NCBI GenBank assembly: GCA_030765065.1
Contig: CM060989.1
Location: forward strand, 41,407,501 to 41,471,500
Origin: Deroplatys truncata
Lineage: Eukaryota; Arthropoda; Insecta; Mantodea; Mantidae
Length of the DNA stretch: 64,000 nt
Direction of reading: 5' to 3'
Part shown: one piece after another, positions 1 through 11,619 of the stretch
Numbering within the stretch: position 1 is the first letter of the stretch
Layout: the number at the start of each line of letters is the position of its first letter
Position numbers and translations under genes: made by a program
Notes under the pieces: model-generated
What the model was told of the DNA's origin: nothing
Seen by the model: the letters and a program-made list of their open reading frames with translations, nothing else
Databases searched by the model: none

Positions 1-395
1 TCCTGCAAAACATTCTGCCTCCATGCTGGAGAATGTGCCTTTGGCAATACGACAGGCAATGTGGCTGCAGCACGATGTGGCCAGCTCAGTTTCTCAAAGT
101 TCGCTGACACTTCCAACATCATCTTCCCCAGACGTTGGATAGGACGTGGAGGCCCTGTTGCATGGCTGCTCGATCACCAGACTTAAACCCCCTGGATTTT
201 TACTTGTGAAGGCATCTGAAAAGCATTGTATAGAGTGAGCCTTTCCTGATTTCAGACCCTTCAACAGCGCGTCCACGTAGCTTGTGACGATATCCGGATA
301 CAGCTCGGAATAGTCGATCAAGTGAGGCGATCACGATGCGATGTGTGAAAGCGTCCGTTGTATCCCATGGAGGCCACTCTGAACATCTGGGACAT
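1..395 (+). pseudogene. Tc1/IS630-like DDE transposase, C-terminal remnant
   Basis: This is the decayed C-terminal half of a DDE-type transposase, cut by the left edge of the window. Read across frames on the plus strand, it shows the insect-type signature ARSPDLNPLDFYL at 168-206, which surrounds the third catalytic acidic residue. Next comes a TGA where a tryptophan is expected, then RHLKSIV. Near 335-390 a trace ends in GGHSEH, matching the usual GGHFEHLL terminus of this family. Upstream, 20-110 resembles the segment before and including the QHDGAPAH block. Several frameshifts and stops make it non-functional. Such transposases act in the nucleus by cut and paste; this copy cannot. The family call is from motifs I recognise, the exact subfamily is unknown. 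Confidence 0.7.
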
Positions 396-1689
396 GGATG
401 GGATTCAGGCCATGTACTGTGTACCAGGGCTGTTACTTTAGTGCCATTTACCATGAAAACTATGCACTTCCGGACACAAGGTGATATGGACTTTTGTGCT
501 TCATTTCCAGTCAGGAATCACCCCTGAAGTTTGTCGGTGGACTACAAACTTCATACCTATACTGGAGAAAATACTGTTGTCTCTTCCTATTCAATGAATT
601 GCATTGTGGAATATCTTAAAATTAATTTTGATAATGTTAAAATATAGTGAATGAACGTATAAATAAATTTGACAAGTATATATTCCTTATAATGGCAATT
701 CAGTGGTGAAATCAGTAAAAGCTATCAACTTTACAAACTTAACTAATTGTTTCAGCGCGAAGGCTTACTACCACCTGGCAGCACCTCACGCACCATAGAT
801 AGAGAACTCATTGTGTAAAGAGATATAGCATTCAGTACAGAGCCTGAAGAAGAGAAGGTTGGCAAATAACCAAGGTGATAACGTATTGCACCACGACGAG
901 GCGCCAGTTTAATAACATATCACGTTATCTGAATTTTAAAGCTGCGCGATGGTGGGACAGTTTAGAAGTAGTATACTTTTTCTGCTTCTGATGCTGTTAT
1001 TTCGCAGCTCGCTCTGTTGTCTCGTGTGCCAGCTACTCCAGTGGTAGAGCTATGAGTACTTTCGCAGGGTATGCATGAGTGTAATGTTAAAGGACAACAC
1101 CAGTTTAAATTAACTGAGGAAGTTAATGTGATCTAATACTTGAGGCATTGAAGCGACTTGCCCGACCGCTTTGAAGATAAAGAATGAAACTGATTATGAG
1201 TCATAGCACTGGAAAATGTAATAACTGAATTATTATACCTGCTAACTTTGGTAGTATGGTTTGAAATAACTGTTTCCGCAATAAAACATACTAGAAGGGT
1301 AAATTGCCGTGAGTCGTTAAAATGCTTACTGGTAATCTCCCTCGCGATAACCGCTGAATCTTACACACACAAGCGCGTCACTGTGCGCTTAAAATAACAC
1401 ACTAGTAAGTCACATCATTAACTGAATTAGTCTCAAGAAAGAGTGTCTGATTAAAATGCATATTAACTTAAAACTACACCATCAAAATTCTACATTATAC
1501 GTTGCAAAATCTTACGCAATTATCTGAAACTACTCCTTTGTCTACCAAATTCTAAGTATTCTTTCTTTCATTTTCTGAAAACTGGCCTAAGTGTAGATTA
1601 TCTTGTTCCTCTAATTGGCCTCCCCGACTCTTAGAATTTCATTACCTTTCTCTTTTTCAGAATTTCTGCCTAAAAATTAAATGTTACAA
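396..1689. other. No recognised gene or repeat
   Basis: This stretch of about 1.3 kb is AT-rich and carries no long reading frame and no repeat that I can match elsewhere in the window. The segment 740-1060 is slightly more GC-rich but shows no motif that I recognise. Confidence 0.5.
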
Positions 1690-2910
1690 GAAAATCTTGG
1701 GTGCTGCATTCACATGACTTTAGCTACTCACTCTTCTTAAAAATCTTAGTTTTCTACCTAGTTCCTGTTAATTGAGGTAAACCTTTGATTCACCTTTACA
1801 CATTTCCTTGTAGGTGTATGGAGGTAAGGCGTTAGTCAAAGTTTAAACAGCTTGTAGCAATGTGGTGGCGTTTGCACGACCACGAGGAAAATAATGAATA
1901 GCGACTTACCAGTTGAAAATTCAAACCAGTAACAAAGGATAATTATCTCGGAAATGGTTAACTACGCAGACATTCTTTTTTTTACATAAATTGTGTGCTT
2001 TAAGGTTTTTTTGTGTGGTAAGATTTGTGCAAGATTTTTCTTTATCTTACGTTTGCCAACTGCACAAAAGTCTTTCAGAATGAAAGGACTTCAGAGGGTA
2101 TTCTCAGGAAATTCAAATATACATTCTTGTCATGCCAATATCTTAAACATATGGTATTTTAATCAAAATCGTTAGAACTTGAGAAAATCAGAAGTATCGA
2201 AACATGTTCCATGTAAGTAAAGGGAGTTTGGAGTGTGGGAATTTCTCGAAAATCTTCTTGTCGCATCCTTAGAGGAAGCTTAACTTAAATATTAAGTTTG
2301 GTATTTAACCGAAGCTTCGTTTTTGAGTTAGCTTTTCATAAACACACACATGCACACACGAAAAAACTGTTTTTTTTTTAAATTTATTCAGAGATCTCAG
2401 CACGGCATTTCTTTTGGGAGGAACTTGAATGAACGACCAGGGAACGGAAGGGACACCCCCACCCAAAGTGGATCCTTTGTGCTTACCACCCCAGGAGGAG
2501 CGGATGAGGCGAACAAACCGCAGGAGGCTATAGGCCAGTCGACAGAGACGCACAGAGGTCATTAACGATTCAAAGTTTGATGATCCGATCACACCGGCGG
2601 GCTGCTCAGAGAAGGCTTCCCACTGGCGGAAAAAGGGAGAACTCGACCCACCGGAGACGGCTGAGAGAAGCCCGCCATCTGGCAGGGCTGAGAATAATTT
2701 TCCAACTAGTAAACATGTGCGCCATTTGTCCGACACGCCACAGCGCCACCGGAAATTTGAAAGCATTCGCCTTGCCAATCAAGGAAAACCCCTGTCTGGT
2801 CCAGGAATCGAACCCAGACCTACCCAATGAGCCTCGTGCGTTACCCTGGAACCACATCGTTTTGTAATGCCACTCTACTTACTATGGGAGGGAGTAGAGA
2901 AAGTAAAAAA
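1690..2910 (-). mobile_element. CTAC element, reverse copy split by a SINE
   Basis: This is a diverged reverse copy of the dominant family. Its start matches the element terminus (cattcacatgacttt near 1706). The middle carries the shared block around aagatacac/ttcttgtcgcatcct up to a short CA tract at 2340-2360. The other terminus, tactta..gtagagaaagta, is found only at 2875-2908. Between them lies a reverse SINE at about 2400-2865. The two halves together form one near full-length copy, so the SINE inserted later. No coding capacity. Confidence 0.7.
2400..2865 (-). mobile_element. tRNA-headed SINE (SINE-A), reverse, nested
   Basis: The region is GC-rich compared with its surroundings. On the minus strand it begins with a tRNA-like head: a B-box-like GGTTCGATTCC-type motif (GGGTTCGATTCCTGG, about 2806-2820). 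Then come a short linker with the word for gggttttccttgattggc and a GC-rich body containing a conserved 'gacagatggcgcac'-like word. The same body occurs at 6.8-7.0 kb and 34.6-34.8 kb. It is transcribed by RNA polymerase III and moved by a LINE in trans, as established for tRNA-derived SINEs. The long reading frames inside it are not coding. Confidence 0.65.
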
Positions 2911-3391
2911 GAGGCACGATGCAGTGACTATGAAAGCGGAAAATAGCCTTATTGCAATATATTAAAATAATTGGTTTCAGATATCTCGTGAAACTGTCTT
3001 CTTAAAGTTATGTTCTATCTGTTTTTCTTCATTTCTTGACAACCAGTAGCTGAAGTGATAAATTACTCGACAACTAGTGGCAGAGTAAACCACAACTGTA
3101 CGCCTTCGACTTAAAGCGATACATCGACTTTTGCGGTAATGAAGTATTAGTATTGGTGGTCAACAGTTTTGTGCATTTGCAGTGCAGTAGATAATTATTT
3201 CAGTAGGTCTCTTGTTTGTTTCAGTGTTGTATCACACATTCATCTACATTAGTTTCTGAAACTTTGCTTTCATGTTTATTAGGTTATTAACTACGCAGCA
3301 AGAATTTTAAATCAGCAAGACCGGCGCGGCATTCACACCAGAATCTGAGTTGCTGGATTTTGCTGAATTACCTATAGTCTTTTCCCTTACT

Positions 3392-4183
3392 ATTTACTTT
3401 CTCTATCAGGTACATAATAGGTAGAGAAGGTACTGTATTTCAACCAAAAATTTCGTACTGAGATGTCACTGGAAATACATGTTTGAAAGTCCCCTGAATC
3501 CAAAAAAGCATTTTTAGAAAAACTCTGTGTCTGAACAGCATAACTCAAAAACGAAAAGCCAGATAAACATCCAACTTGGTATTTAGGTTTATTACGTTCT
3601 AAAGATGTAACACAAATATTTTCAAGAAAATCCTCCTCCTCAACTACCCTTTATATGGAACACCTTTTTCAAAATTTCCTATTTTCTAAAAAATGGCTCC
3701 AACGAGTTTAATTAAAATAGTATATATTAATCATATTTCCATAAAAATAAAATGTATATCTTTAATTTTCTGAGAGTAACCAGTGAAGTCCTCTTCATTC
3801 GGAAGGAATTTTATATACAATGCTGTACAATTTATAAACGTTAAGCTATAGACGAAAACGTACTTCACAAAAATGTAGTCCTTTAAAACCACAATTTATT
3901 TCAAACAAACTTTTTTGTGGCATCAACCATTTCCCAGATATTACTAGGTCATTCTCTTGAAGTCCTGTCAACATTTAGTTGTTTCTCGCTATTGCATTGA
4001 AGTAGTATGGAATTTTAAGGCCAGCATATGGCGTCTAGTTCTTAAATATTTGACTATCACTGTTCTCTTTGTATCTATAACGAGATGTATAATGCTGCTG
4101 TTTCTGCAAAGGTTTATTTGGATTAAAATTAAGTAAACAGAAAAATAAGTTTTATTAAGAATAGATTGTATTACTAATAACGA
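3392..4183 (+). mobile_element. CTAC element, forward copy
   Basis: The copy begins tttactttctctatc and follows the family consensus (accgaaattt-type start, aacagcataactcaaaaacg near 3535, actaccctttatatgg near 3640). It reaches the aaaaataagttttattaag block near 4140-4165. The terminal GTAGAGAAAGT end is missing because it runs into the GC-rich segment at 4185. The internal (TG)n tract is almost absent. No coding capacity. Confidence 0.75.
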
Positions 4184-4184
4184 C

Positions 4185-4440
4185 AAAGTGTGGTGGTTCC
4201 TTCTGGGTGTTGTGGGTGTGCCCCACGTTAGGGCGTCAATTTGCGGTGGTATGTCGATTCTGCGGTACAGGATTTGTAGGGATGGTCCCGGGTTCGGTAC
4301 TAGCTCAGGGTTCTTTCCATGGATCTTGGATCTCCGGTTAGTGGTGAATACGACTGTTTGTTTTCCTGCTCGTTTATTTACCGTCATATTTTAACATTTG
4401 ATTCCTGCTATTTCTTCCACACACACACGCGCGCTTTCTT
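4185..4440 (+). repeat. Possible tRNA-headed SINE fragment
   Basis: A GC-richer segment that abuts the truncated CTAC element contains a B-box-like CCCGGGTTCGGTACTAG at about 4288-4304 and an upstream TGGTGG-type head. It lacks the body shared by the better SINE copies, so the assignment is tentative. It ends in a short CA/CG run at 4420-4433. Confidence 0.35.
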
Positions 4441-4477
4441 ATTTGTTACACTTCATATCATTGCCTATCCGCTGTCT

Positions 4478-5110
4478 TCTAAACTTTTCTGCCAACCATC
4501 TCCAAGGAGCTACAACGACCAAGTGTGTATTCTAAACTTTCCTACACATTTTCCTAACAAACATCTCCAAGGAGCTACAACGGCCAAGTGTGTATTCTAA
4601 ACTTTCCTACACATTTTCCTAACAAACATCTCCAAGGAATTACAACGGCCAAGTGTGTATTCTAAACTTTCCTACACATTTTCCTAACAAACATCTCCAA
4701 GGAGCTTCAACGGCCAAGTGTGTATTCTAAACTTTCCTACACATTTTCCTGAAAACATCTCCAAGGAGCTACAACGGCCAAGTGTGTATTCTAAACTTTC
4801 CTACACATTTTCCTAACAAACATCTCCAAGGAATTACAACGGCCAAGTGTGTATTCTAAACTTTCCTACACATTTTCCTAACAAACATCTCCAAGGAGCT
4901 ACAACGACCAAGTGTGTATTCTAAACTTTCCTACACATTTTCCTAACAAACATCTCCAAGGAGCTACAACGGCCAAGTGTGTATTCTAAACTTTCCTACA
5001 CATTTTCCTAAAAACATCTCCAAGGAGCTACAACGGCCAAGTGTGTATTCTAAACTTTTCTGACGACCATCTCCCAGGAACTACCTCTACCAAGTGTGTA
5101 TTCTAAAATC
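4478..5110 (+). repeat. 65-bp minisatellite, about 9.5 units
   Basis: This is a head-to-tail array. The unit start catctccaag falls at 4497, 4562, 4627, 4692, 4756, 4821, 4886, 4951, 5015 and 5068. Spacing is 65 bp except for two 64-bp units and a shortened last unit of about 53 bp. The core contains ccaagtgtgtattctaaact and cctacacattttcctaac. Units differ mainly at gagcta/gaatta and cgacc/cggcc, and the edge units are the most diverged. Reading frames crossing it are not credible genes. Confidence 0.95.
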
Positions 5111-6574
5111 TCCCGTTTCTCTATTTCAAACGTTCTGTATCTCCCCATTCCACTATCACCTGATTTCTAGCTTCTTTCATTGGAGGCCTAAGGCTATCTG
5201 TCTTTTGGCGAACATTGACGCTTTTCTACTCCTCTGGTTCCAGCAACCTAACGGGACACTTAACAATAGAGGGAAAAACCACCCGTTTCCGGCCGATGAT
5301 GGCACTGTCTAACCCTGCTCATTTAGTAACATTCGCTTCCCAGTCCTTTTCAATACTATTCCTACTGTCCATTCCAAACCAGAGTTCCCTCTGATGTAAA
5401 CAGAAGCACGTGCTTCGCCTTGTCACAAACCCAAGAATATACTCTTACGCCAACGTAAATAGTTCCTTTATACATGTATTGTATTATGAAATATTAGAGC
5501 AGGAAAGGTATAGAACTGCACATTTTATTGCTGTTATCATAAGAACTCATCGTTAAAGGTAATGGATACATACTAGCTGTTAAGAGATTGCAAAATATGC
5601 TTTTCGCCTGCTATTGCGCTGACGCTGAGAATCATCTTGCTTGTTAATACCAACCAAATGCACGACTGTCACTCTCTTACATACACAAGAAATGCAGCAA
5701 CGAATTCCCAGAGGTGCTATCTGAGGACCGAATTAACACTTTGCGTAACACAGGATATATGATAATCGAACAGTCATCCATAATACATTAACACACATAT
5801 GCTCAGCTCAGGTCAAATCTTGTGATTTAGTCAGTTGGTATTTGAGCTCACATGGCAGAGGAAGGTGCGTGTAGTGCGAATAAACTGTTCAAACACAGAA
5901 GCGGGAAACTGTTAAAAAGTGGCTAAAACAAACAATACTTCATATATTCAACTCACTATTACAAAAATACCCGACACTTGCATTAGTGCATATTAGGAAA
6001 CTAATATCGGATTTTACAGGCGTTTCAGTGAGAAGTGTAACCAAAGCGAGCAAGAAATATAAACAGACATAATACAACATAGAAGAGGATAAAATGTGGG
6101 AACTTGTTTTAAGTGCGACAGTGCTGTGGAATTGTGGTTAAGCTTGTCAATATTTTGGAGAGTAGTTCTGATTCTGATATGGCAGCTGAGTAATCTTCGG
6201 AGGATTCGGATTTGGGTGTTGCACTTTTGCCCGAGGATTGTGATTAACGTAAGTAAAATGTTCATTGCCGCATACTTATAAAATTGATTGTTACCTCAGG
6301 TTGCATTTTGAACTATGATTCTCACGCAGGGCGCCTTTTTATAGATTAAATAGTGTTCAACAAGCACGTGGGAGGGGAACAAACAGTCATTATGGGTGGG
6401 GATTGCGAACTACTTTCGCGCGGATAGAGTTTGTTTTCAGTGAAAGGCACTCTGGTTCGGAATGGACAGTAGTGTTACTGATATTTATTTTCCCTACGAT
6501 TATAATTTTATTTTACCACTCAAAACATACTGCTTCAAAAGAGAAGAGAAAGTCATGTGATTCTAACACATCAA
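5111..6574. other. Unassigned AT-rich DNA with one weak coding trace
   Basis: I see no convincing gene. At about 6120-6250 one frame reads as an acidic run (VKLVNILESSSDSDM, then a stop, then SSEDSDLG) and ends at a good 5' splice site, AAC|GTAAGT, at about 6247-6255. This could be the ruined acidic leader of a transposase-like gene, but the in-frame stop and short length leave it unsupported. Confidence 0.35.
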
Positions 6575-7770
6575 ATTTTTACTTCCTCTACTACTTACCT
6601 ATAGGTAATAAACCCAGCGAGATGCCTCCGTAATAACGTATGTATCTCGCATTCGGGAGGTTTCGAATTCGATTCCCGTCGATCACACAATCTGACCTTG
6701 TATTTTTTTTGTGTTTTACCTGGTTAGTAGGCAAATGCTAGTATGATTTCCCTTCCCTCATTTCCCTTTAATTTCGTTACCTTCTCATGTTCCATATATG
6801 CTTCTAGGTTTCACGACGGTGTCGGGCAGATGATGCGGATGCTAAAAGGAAAGAGTATTTTCCGCTACATTAGAGGGCTGCTTGGTCGACAGGTCGTTCA
6901 GCGCTCTCTCTAGGCAGCTCCAGCAGTGCGTCTGGATCTATTAGAGACTTCCGCGCGTCTCTGTTGCCTGTCTGTCTGCGACCTGTAGTTTCCTGTGGTT
7001 CCTTCACTTCATTCCTGGGGGCGGAGGGCGGTAGCCACAACATATATAATAAGTAGAGGAAGTGTTGTACCGAGATTGAAATACACATTTGGAGACTCAT
7101 TGAATAAAAAAAGAAATTTTAGTAAAAAGTACGCGTGTGCGTCTATTGGTATGGCTGTGCGCAACATAACTCAAAAACGAATTCTTGGATATAAATACCA
7201 AACTCGCTATTTAATGATCATCTCGCGATTAGTTACGAAGATTTTTCAAGACAATCCTCCAACCCAAACTATTCTTTACATGGAAATATTTTCGTTACTT
7301 TTTATTTTCTAAAAAATGGCCATAACGATTTTGATTAGAATACCATATGTTTAAAGGTATTTCCGTGGCAAATAAATGTGTATCTTGAATTTTCTGCGAA
7401 TAGCCTGTGAAGATCCCTTCATCCCGAATTACTTTTGTGTAATCGGTAAGGTCTACGAGGTGGACAAAGTCTTTACTATACAAATAATGTAGATCTAGTT
7501 AAATCACAGAATTGATATGAATATTTTTTTTTTAAACTTAACCATTTTTTACTTTTCTTAAATTTTTAAGTCGCTATTCCTTTCTTTTTTCACATAGTCA
7601 TGCAAAAAGCATGGAATTTCAAAACCTTTAATAGTGATCTTTTTTATAAAAACTCTCACTACTGCTTTAACCTTTAGTTCCTTATATCTAGAACGAATGT
7701 GTAATCTTGTAATGAAAGTTCATCTTGACTACCAAGAAGTAAACAAAAGAATAAGCTTTTGTAAGAATTA
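6575..7770 (+). mobile_element. CTAC element, forward copy split by a SINE
   Basis: The left terminus ttttacttcctctactac lies at 6577-6594. The rest of the element resumes at about 7043 with ataataagtagaggaagtg and continues through aacataactcaaaaacga (7164) to the gaataagctttt block near 7750. The 430-bp insert between is SINE-A. The far GTAGAGAAAGT terminus is not found. Confidence 0.72.
6612..7042 (+). mobile_element. tRNA-headed SINE (SINE-A), forward, nested
   Basis: The tRNA-like head contains a B-box-like motif, gaattcgattcccgtcga, at about 6665-6682. A T-rich linker and a GC-rich body follow (ggtgtcgggcagatgatgcg at about 6820, cctgtctgtctgcgacctgt at about 6967). The body matches 34.56-34.83 kb and, in reverse, 2.4-2.7 kb. 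The insert lies inside a CTAC element, so it is younger than that copy. Confidence 0.7.
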
Positions 7771-9292
7771 ACTTGTAAAAGTTTAGTTTATTATTAACCC
7801 AGTTAATTGTACAAATTTATAACAACAATTTTACAAATTTGTTCTTAACCCAATTACTAAAAATAACAGTAAAATAAAATATAAAAAAACTAACATCTTA
7901 ACTACGGTAACCAGCATTCCTCCTAATCTAAAAGTACAACTATCAATTTATTTAATCTCTAATACTAACTCTAACTCTACCTTGAGTTGCCTTACCTTGG
8001 ACCACAACAAACTCAAACCTTGAGATTGTCGAGCTGTTGGGTCCTACTTGCCACATATCAAATAAAAGCTACTGTAATTTAATACTCATTTACCTCTTCC
8101 TTGCTAGTTTTCCTCATCCATTTTGCTCTTACTCTGCCCAAAAAGTTTCCTACTTCTATTATATTTTTCATAGATTTTACATTTACTAACATTTTAGCTT
8201 CTATTGGTAAATTTAGCCATTCTCTCTTCTCTATCCTCTTTCTAAGCAACTTCCTTTCTTCACATTCTAAAACTATACGCCACTCTTTAACTTTCCGGTG
8301 GCATAGTAAAGGCTATGAAATGCCTTAAAAAGTGTGAATTAACTTTTGGAAGATATCTCATGATAATACCGCATGTATGTGAAATGATATCACTAGTTAT
8401 ATGCAAACACCTACTTTCACATCCGCTACACCTTGCTCTTTGTGCGAGAGATTAAGTGATAAAGGATTTTGTGAAAATAAAATAAAACACGGGCTAGGCA
8501 AAATTATGGCTTGTGGTGCATAAGCACCTATTCAGAGAGAGAGTAAGAGAGGCATGACCCCCCCACCAAGGCAGTTAGAGAGGGACAATGCATGACCCCT
8601 CCAAAGGGTTTTTTTCTAAGTTGATGTGTTTATAGTTGTCTAAGTTGTCAATACTTGTCTGTCAATGTTTCATTGAATTTTTGTGCAAAATTGAAACATG
8701 TATTAGAAACGTGTAAGTAATGTCGCTAATGAAAGCTCTCATAAATGTCGCAGCTGTCGTCTAGTTTGACGACACATGCAAATGATTCTTCATCCCTACT
8801 TATGTTGTATTGATTAGGCCTTTCTTTTTGTATCAATGGCAGTGAAACTCTTTCACAGAGACGGTATCCGAGGCACCCCTTTATTTCCATCGATTATAGC
8901 AGTTCATTTGTTCGTTTTATGTTCATGAATTGTTTTCCGACTAATAACATACAGAGCTGATAACGACTCTGGAGGGTCCATGTTTGGTTACCTAAAGGTG
9001 GAATTTTCACGGAGGGAGAAACACTATCGTGATCTAGGGGAATAGGCCACTTTTTATGCACGTCAGCGCACCTCATTATTGTATCTAATCTCGGAACATA
9101 CCACATTTAAATACCCAAAAATATGCAACTCAAGTTTAGGATACGAAGCACTTACACATTTCATCATCTATCTGCAGCTGTCTCTCATAGCGTAAGGGAT
9201 GTAACACACAACCTATGGCCTATCTAGAAACTCGTATCACTTAATTTCAGTAGTCATTAAATATCCATCACTAACATCCTCTGTATATATAA
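7771..9292. other. No recognised gene or repeat
   Basis: This is AT-rich DNA. A loose near-duplication of a gagagaggcatgacccccc-type word occurs at 8540-8605. Reading frames here are pyrimidine-rich runs without domain features. Confidence 0.45.
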
Positions 9293-10010
9293 CATGCTTT
9301 TTTTTCTACTGTGATAAGAAGTGAATGTACACTCCATCCAAAAACTCGATATTGAAATATACGTTTAGAGTCTCCCTGAAAAGAAAAATATATATTTTTA
9401 GAAAAAGGTCCGTGTGTGCATGTGTCCATGTGCCTGTGAACAGCGTAATTAAAAACAAAAAGTACCAAACTTGGTATTTAAGTTCAGCATCTTCCAAGGA
9501 TGCGACACGAAGAGTTTTAAGAAAATACCCCCACCCCAAACTACCCTTTACGTGAAACTTTTTACTATTTTTTATTTTACCAAAAATAGCTCTAACGATT
9601 GATTAAAGGACCTATAGGAATGGACTATGAAGTCCTCTTCATTCCGAAGGAATTTTGTACAACTGATAAATGTTAAGCGATAGACAAAAACGTACACAAA
9701 AAATATAGATCTCTTTAAAACACGCAATTTATTTTAAATATCCCTTTTATTGTTCATTATTTTAAAGAACCATCTGTTGTTTCTCCAGATTTCATGGAAA
9801 CAGCATGGAGGCCGCATACGTATACCTTCCAAATCTTAAACATTTGACTACTGCTATTCCATCTGTGTCTATAATTAAATGTGTGAATCAGCTATTTCTG
9901 CAAAGGTTTATCTCAATTAAATGAAGTAGATATAAAAATAAATTTTCGTAAGATTAGTGTGTATACCCACTAATAAACGATAGAGGGTAGAGAAAGTCAT
10001 GTGAATGACT
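9293..10010 (+). mobile_element. CTAC element, forward copy
   Basis: The copy runs from tttttttctactgtgataag at 9300 through a short degenerate TG tract (9413-9432) and actaccctttacgtg (9539). It reaches the complete far end, agagggtagagaaagtcatg, at 9983-10002, followed directly by non-repeat sequence. The last CACATCAG block is missing. Confidence 0.75.
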
Positions 10011-10199
10011 TAAGTTACATGTGAAGTTATATAAATTGGAATGTCCGTGGAATCACTGTCGACTGCAGGCGTCAAATCAGTCACTACGCTTGCGATAGAA
10101 AGACTCTGTGGTTGTAAATCCTCTTACCAGCTGCAGTGCTGTTGCGCATGAACAGGACGGATGTAATTTTGATCATCATTGAGTTGTCACTACATCACA

Positions 10200-10765
10200 A
10201 TAGAAGCTCCTGCGGAGACCAGGGATAGGCCACCCAACTTTCTGCTCAGTATCTCAGTCACCCAGTACCTGGGTTTTCGCATTTCGTGCCCTTCCACATG
10301 TATAACAACCTTTAATGAGTTGCAGTTGCTTTCTCTTGCTGCTCGAGAGTTTTTTGAGATCAGATGATCCACACAGGTGTATCATCTGTGGATTGCCTCA
10401 TTTTGTGTCCATCCACATATACCTACAACATCTGCCACGAGTTCCAGTTGCTTTTTTTCTGGCTTTTGGAGAATTTACTGAGACCAGGTGATCCACATAG
10501 GTCCAGTTGTTTCCCGTAATGCACCATCTATGGGTTGTCTCATTTCGTGCCTTTCCAAATATATAACACCTGCTACGAGTTCCAATTGTCGACAGGTCTT
10601 CAGATCAGATGATTCACCCAGGTTCAGCCGTTGCTTGTAATGCGCCATCTATGGGTTGTCTCATTTCGTGCCCTCCCACATATAACGCCTGTCATGAGTT
10701 CCAGTTACTTTCTCTGGCTGTACAACAATCTCTTGAGATCAGATGATCCACACAGGTCCGGTAAG
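10200..10765 (+). repeat. Minisatellite of about 120-140 bp, about 4 units
   Basis: Diverged tandem units are marked by atttcgtgcc-type words at 10281, 10400, 10542 and 10663. Spacing is therefore about 119, 142 and 121 bp. Each unit also has a gagttccagttgctttct block and a gatcagatgatccacacagg block. Units differ by small indels. Open frames overlapping it are not supported as genes. Confidence 0.85.
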
Positions 10766-11619
10766 AACTTGAACTTCACCATCGCTTTATAATATTTCTG
10801 TACAAACATATAGTAAACTGCTGATGCTTCTTCTTCTTATTATTGTTGTTACTTATAAGTTACTCTTGTCAGATGTAGACACTGTAACTTAAAACTATAA
10901 CTTAATAATTTCTAATATAAAAACAAATATTTCATATATCCAATTAAATAAATCGTTTGCTGTAATGAAAGCACCTAATTTACTAGTTTCTTTCTCTAAT
11001 TTAGTCATAAACTACCCATGTCTACGAATCAACATCAAGTTTTCCATTCAAATGATTCAGTTTCTTTAATCACAACCTTTCTCTCTTTCCCTTGGTCCAT
11101 GTGAAGGGAGAGGTTAACATGGCCGTAGTGTTTGGTGTTATCGATATCAATCTCGGACTTCCATTCCCAGTGTCGATATCAGAATTCGGAGCTCGTTCCT
11201 GCCACCCACCTCTCCCCCCCCCCCACTTCCCCCCAAACCCGATGGATCCCGCAACAAGAACTACCAGCCGCTTGACTTTCGCCAAGCTAAAGAGGTTGTA
11301 AAATATGACCCCGGTCAGGTTAGGTCAGAGTTGCCCATTTTTCCCTCCTATAGAAAAAGAGCCCTTTTCTTCTTTCATTCCGCTTCCACGCGTTCCATTC
11401 CCTCCTCCTTCCAAACCTCGCTACCGCACCTCCATCATACTTCTACTTTTCTTCCTTGCGTCTTTTTCCATTTTTCACTAGTGAAAAGTTGCTATTGCAG
11501 GGCCACACGTAGTTTACTTTTTATTAATATTTGCTGCAATAACAAGTGCTTTTATAACAAATAAAATAAAATGTAAATGGCTACCAACATAAGGGTTAGT
11601 AAATATTTTACTGACCCCT
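10766..11619. other. No recognised gene
   Basis: Mostly AT-rich. The segment 11090-11290 is GC-richer, with a C tract at 11214-11224, and short open frames on both strands but no motif that I recognise. The word ggtcaggttaggtcagag at 11313-11330 resembles simple GGTTA-type words scattered in insect DNA. Confidence 0.4.

Noticed and set aside
2305-2867. Several open frames on both strands at 2.3-2.9 kb
   Set aside because: All lie in the GC-rich SINE body where stop codons are rare; they are not conserved in the other SINE copies.
4319-4600. Open frame leading into the 65-bp array
   Set aside because: It is mostly the minisatellite translated; the 65-bp period is not a multiple of three, so the frame cannot persist.
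4478-5110. Possible CRISPR-like array
   Set aside because: Units are contiguous 65-bp tandem repeats with no unique spacers, and the sequence is clearly from a eukaryote.
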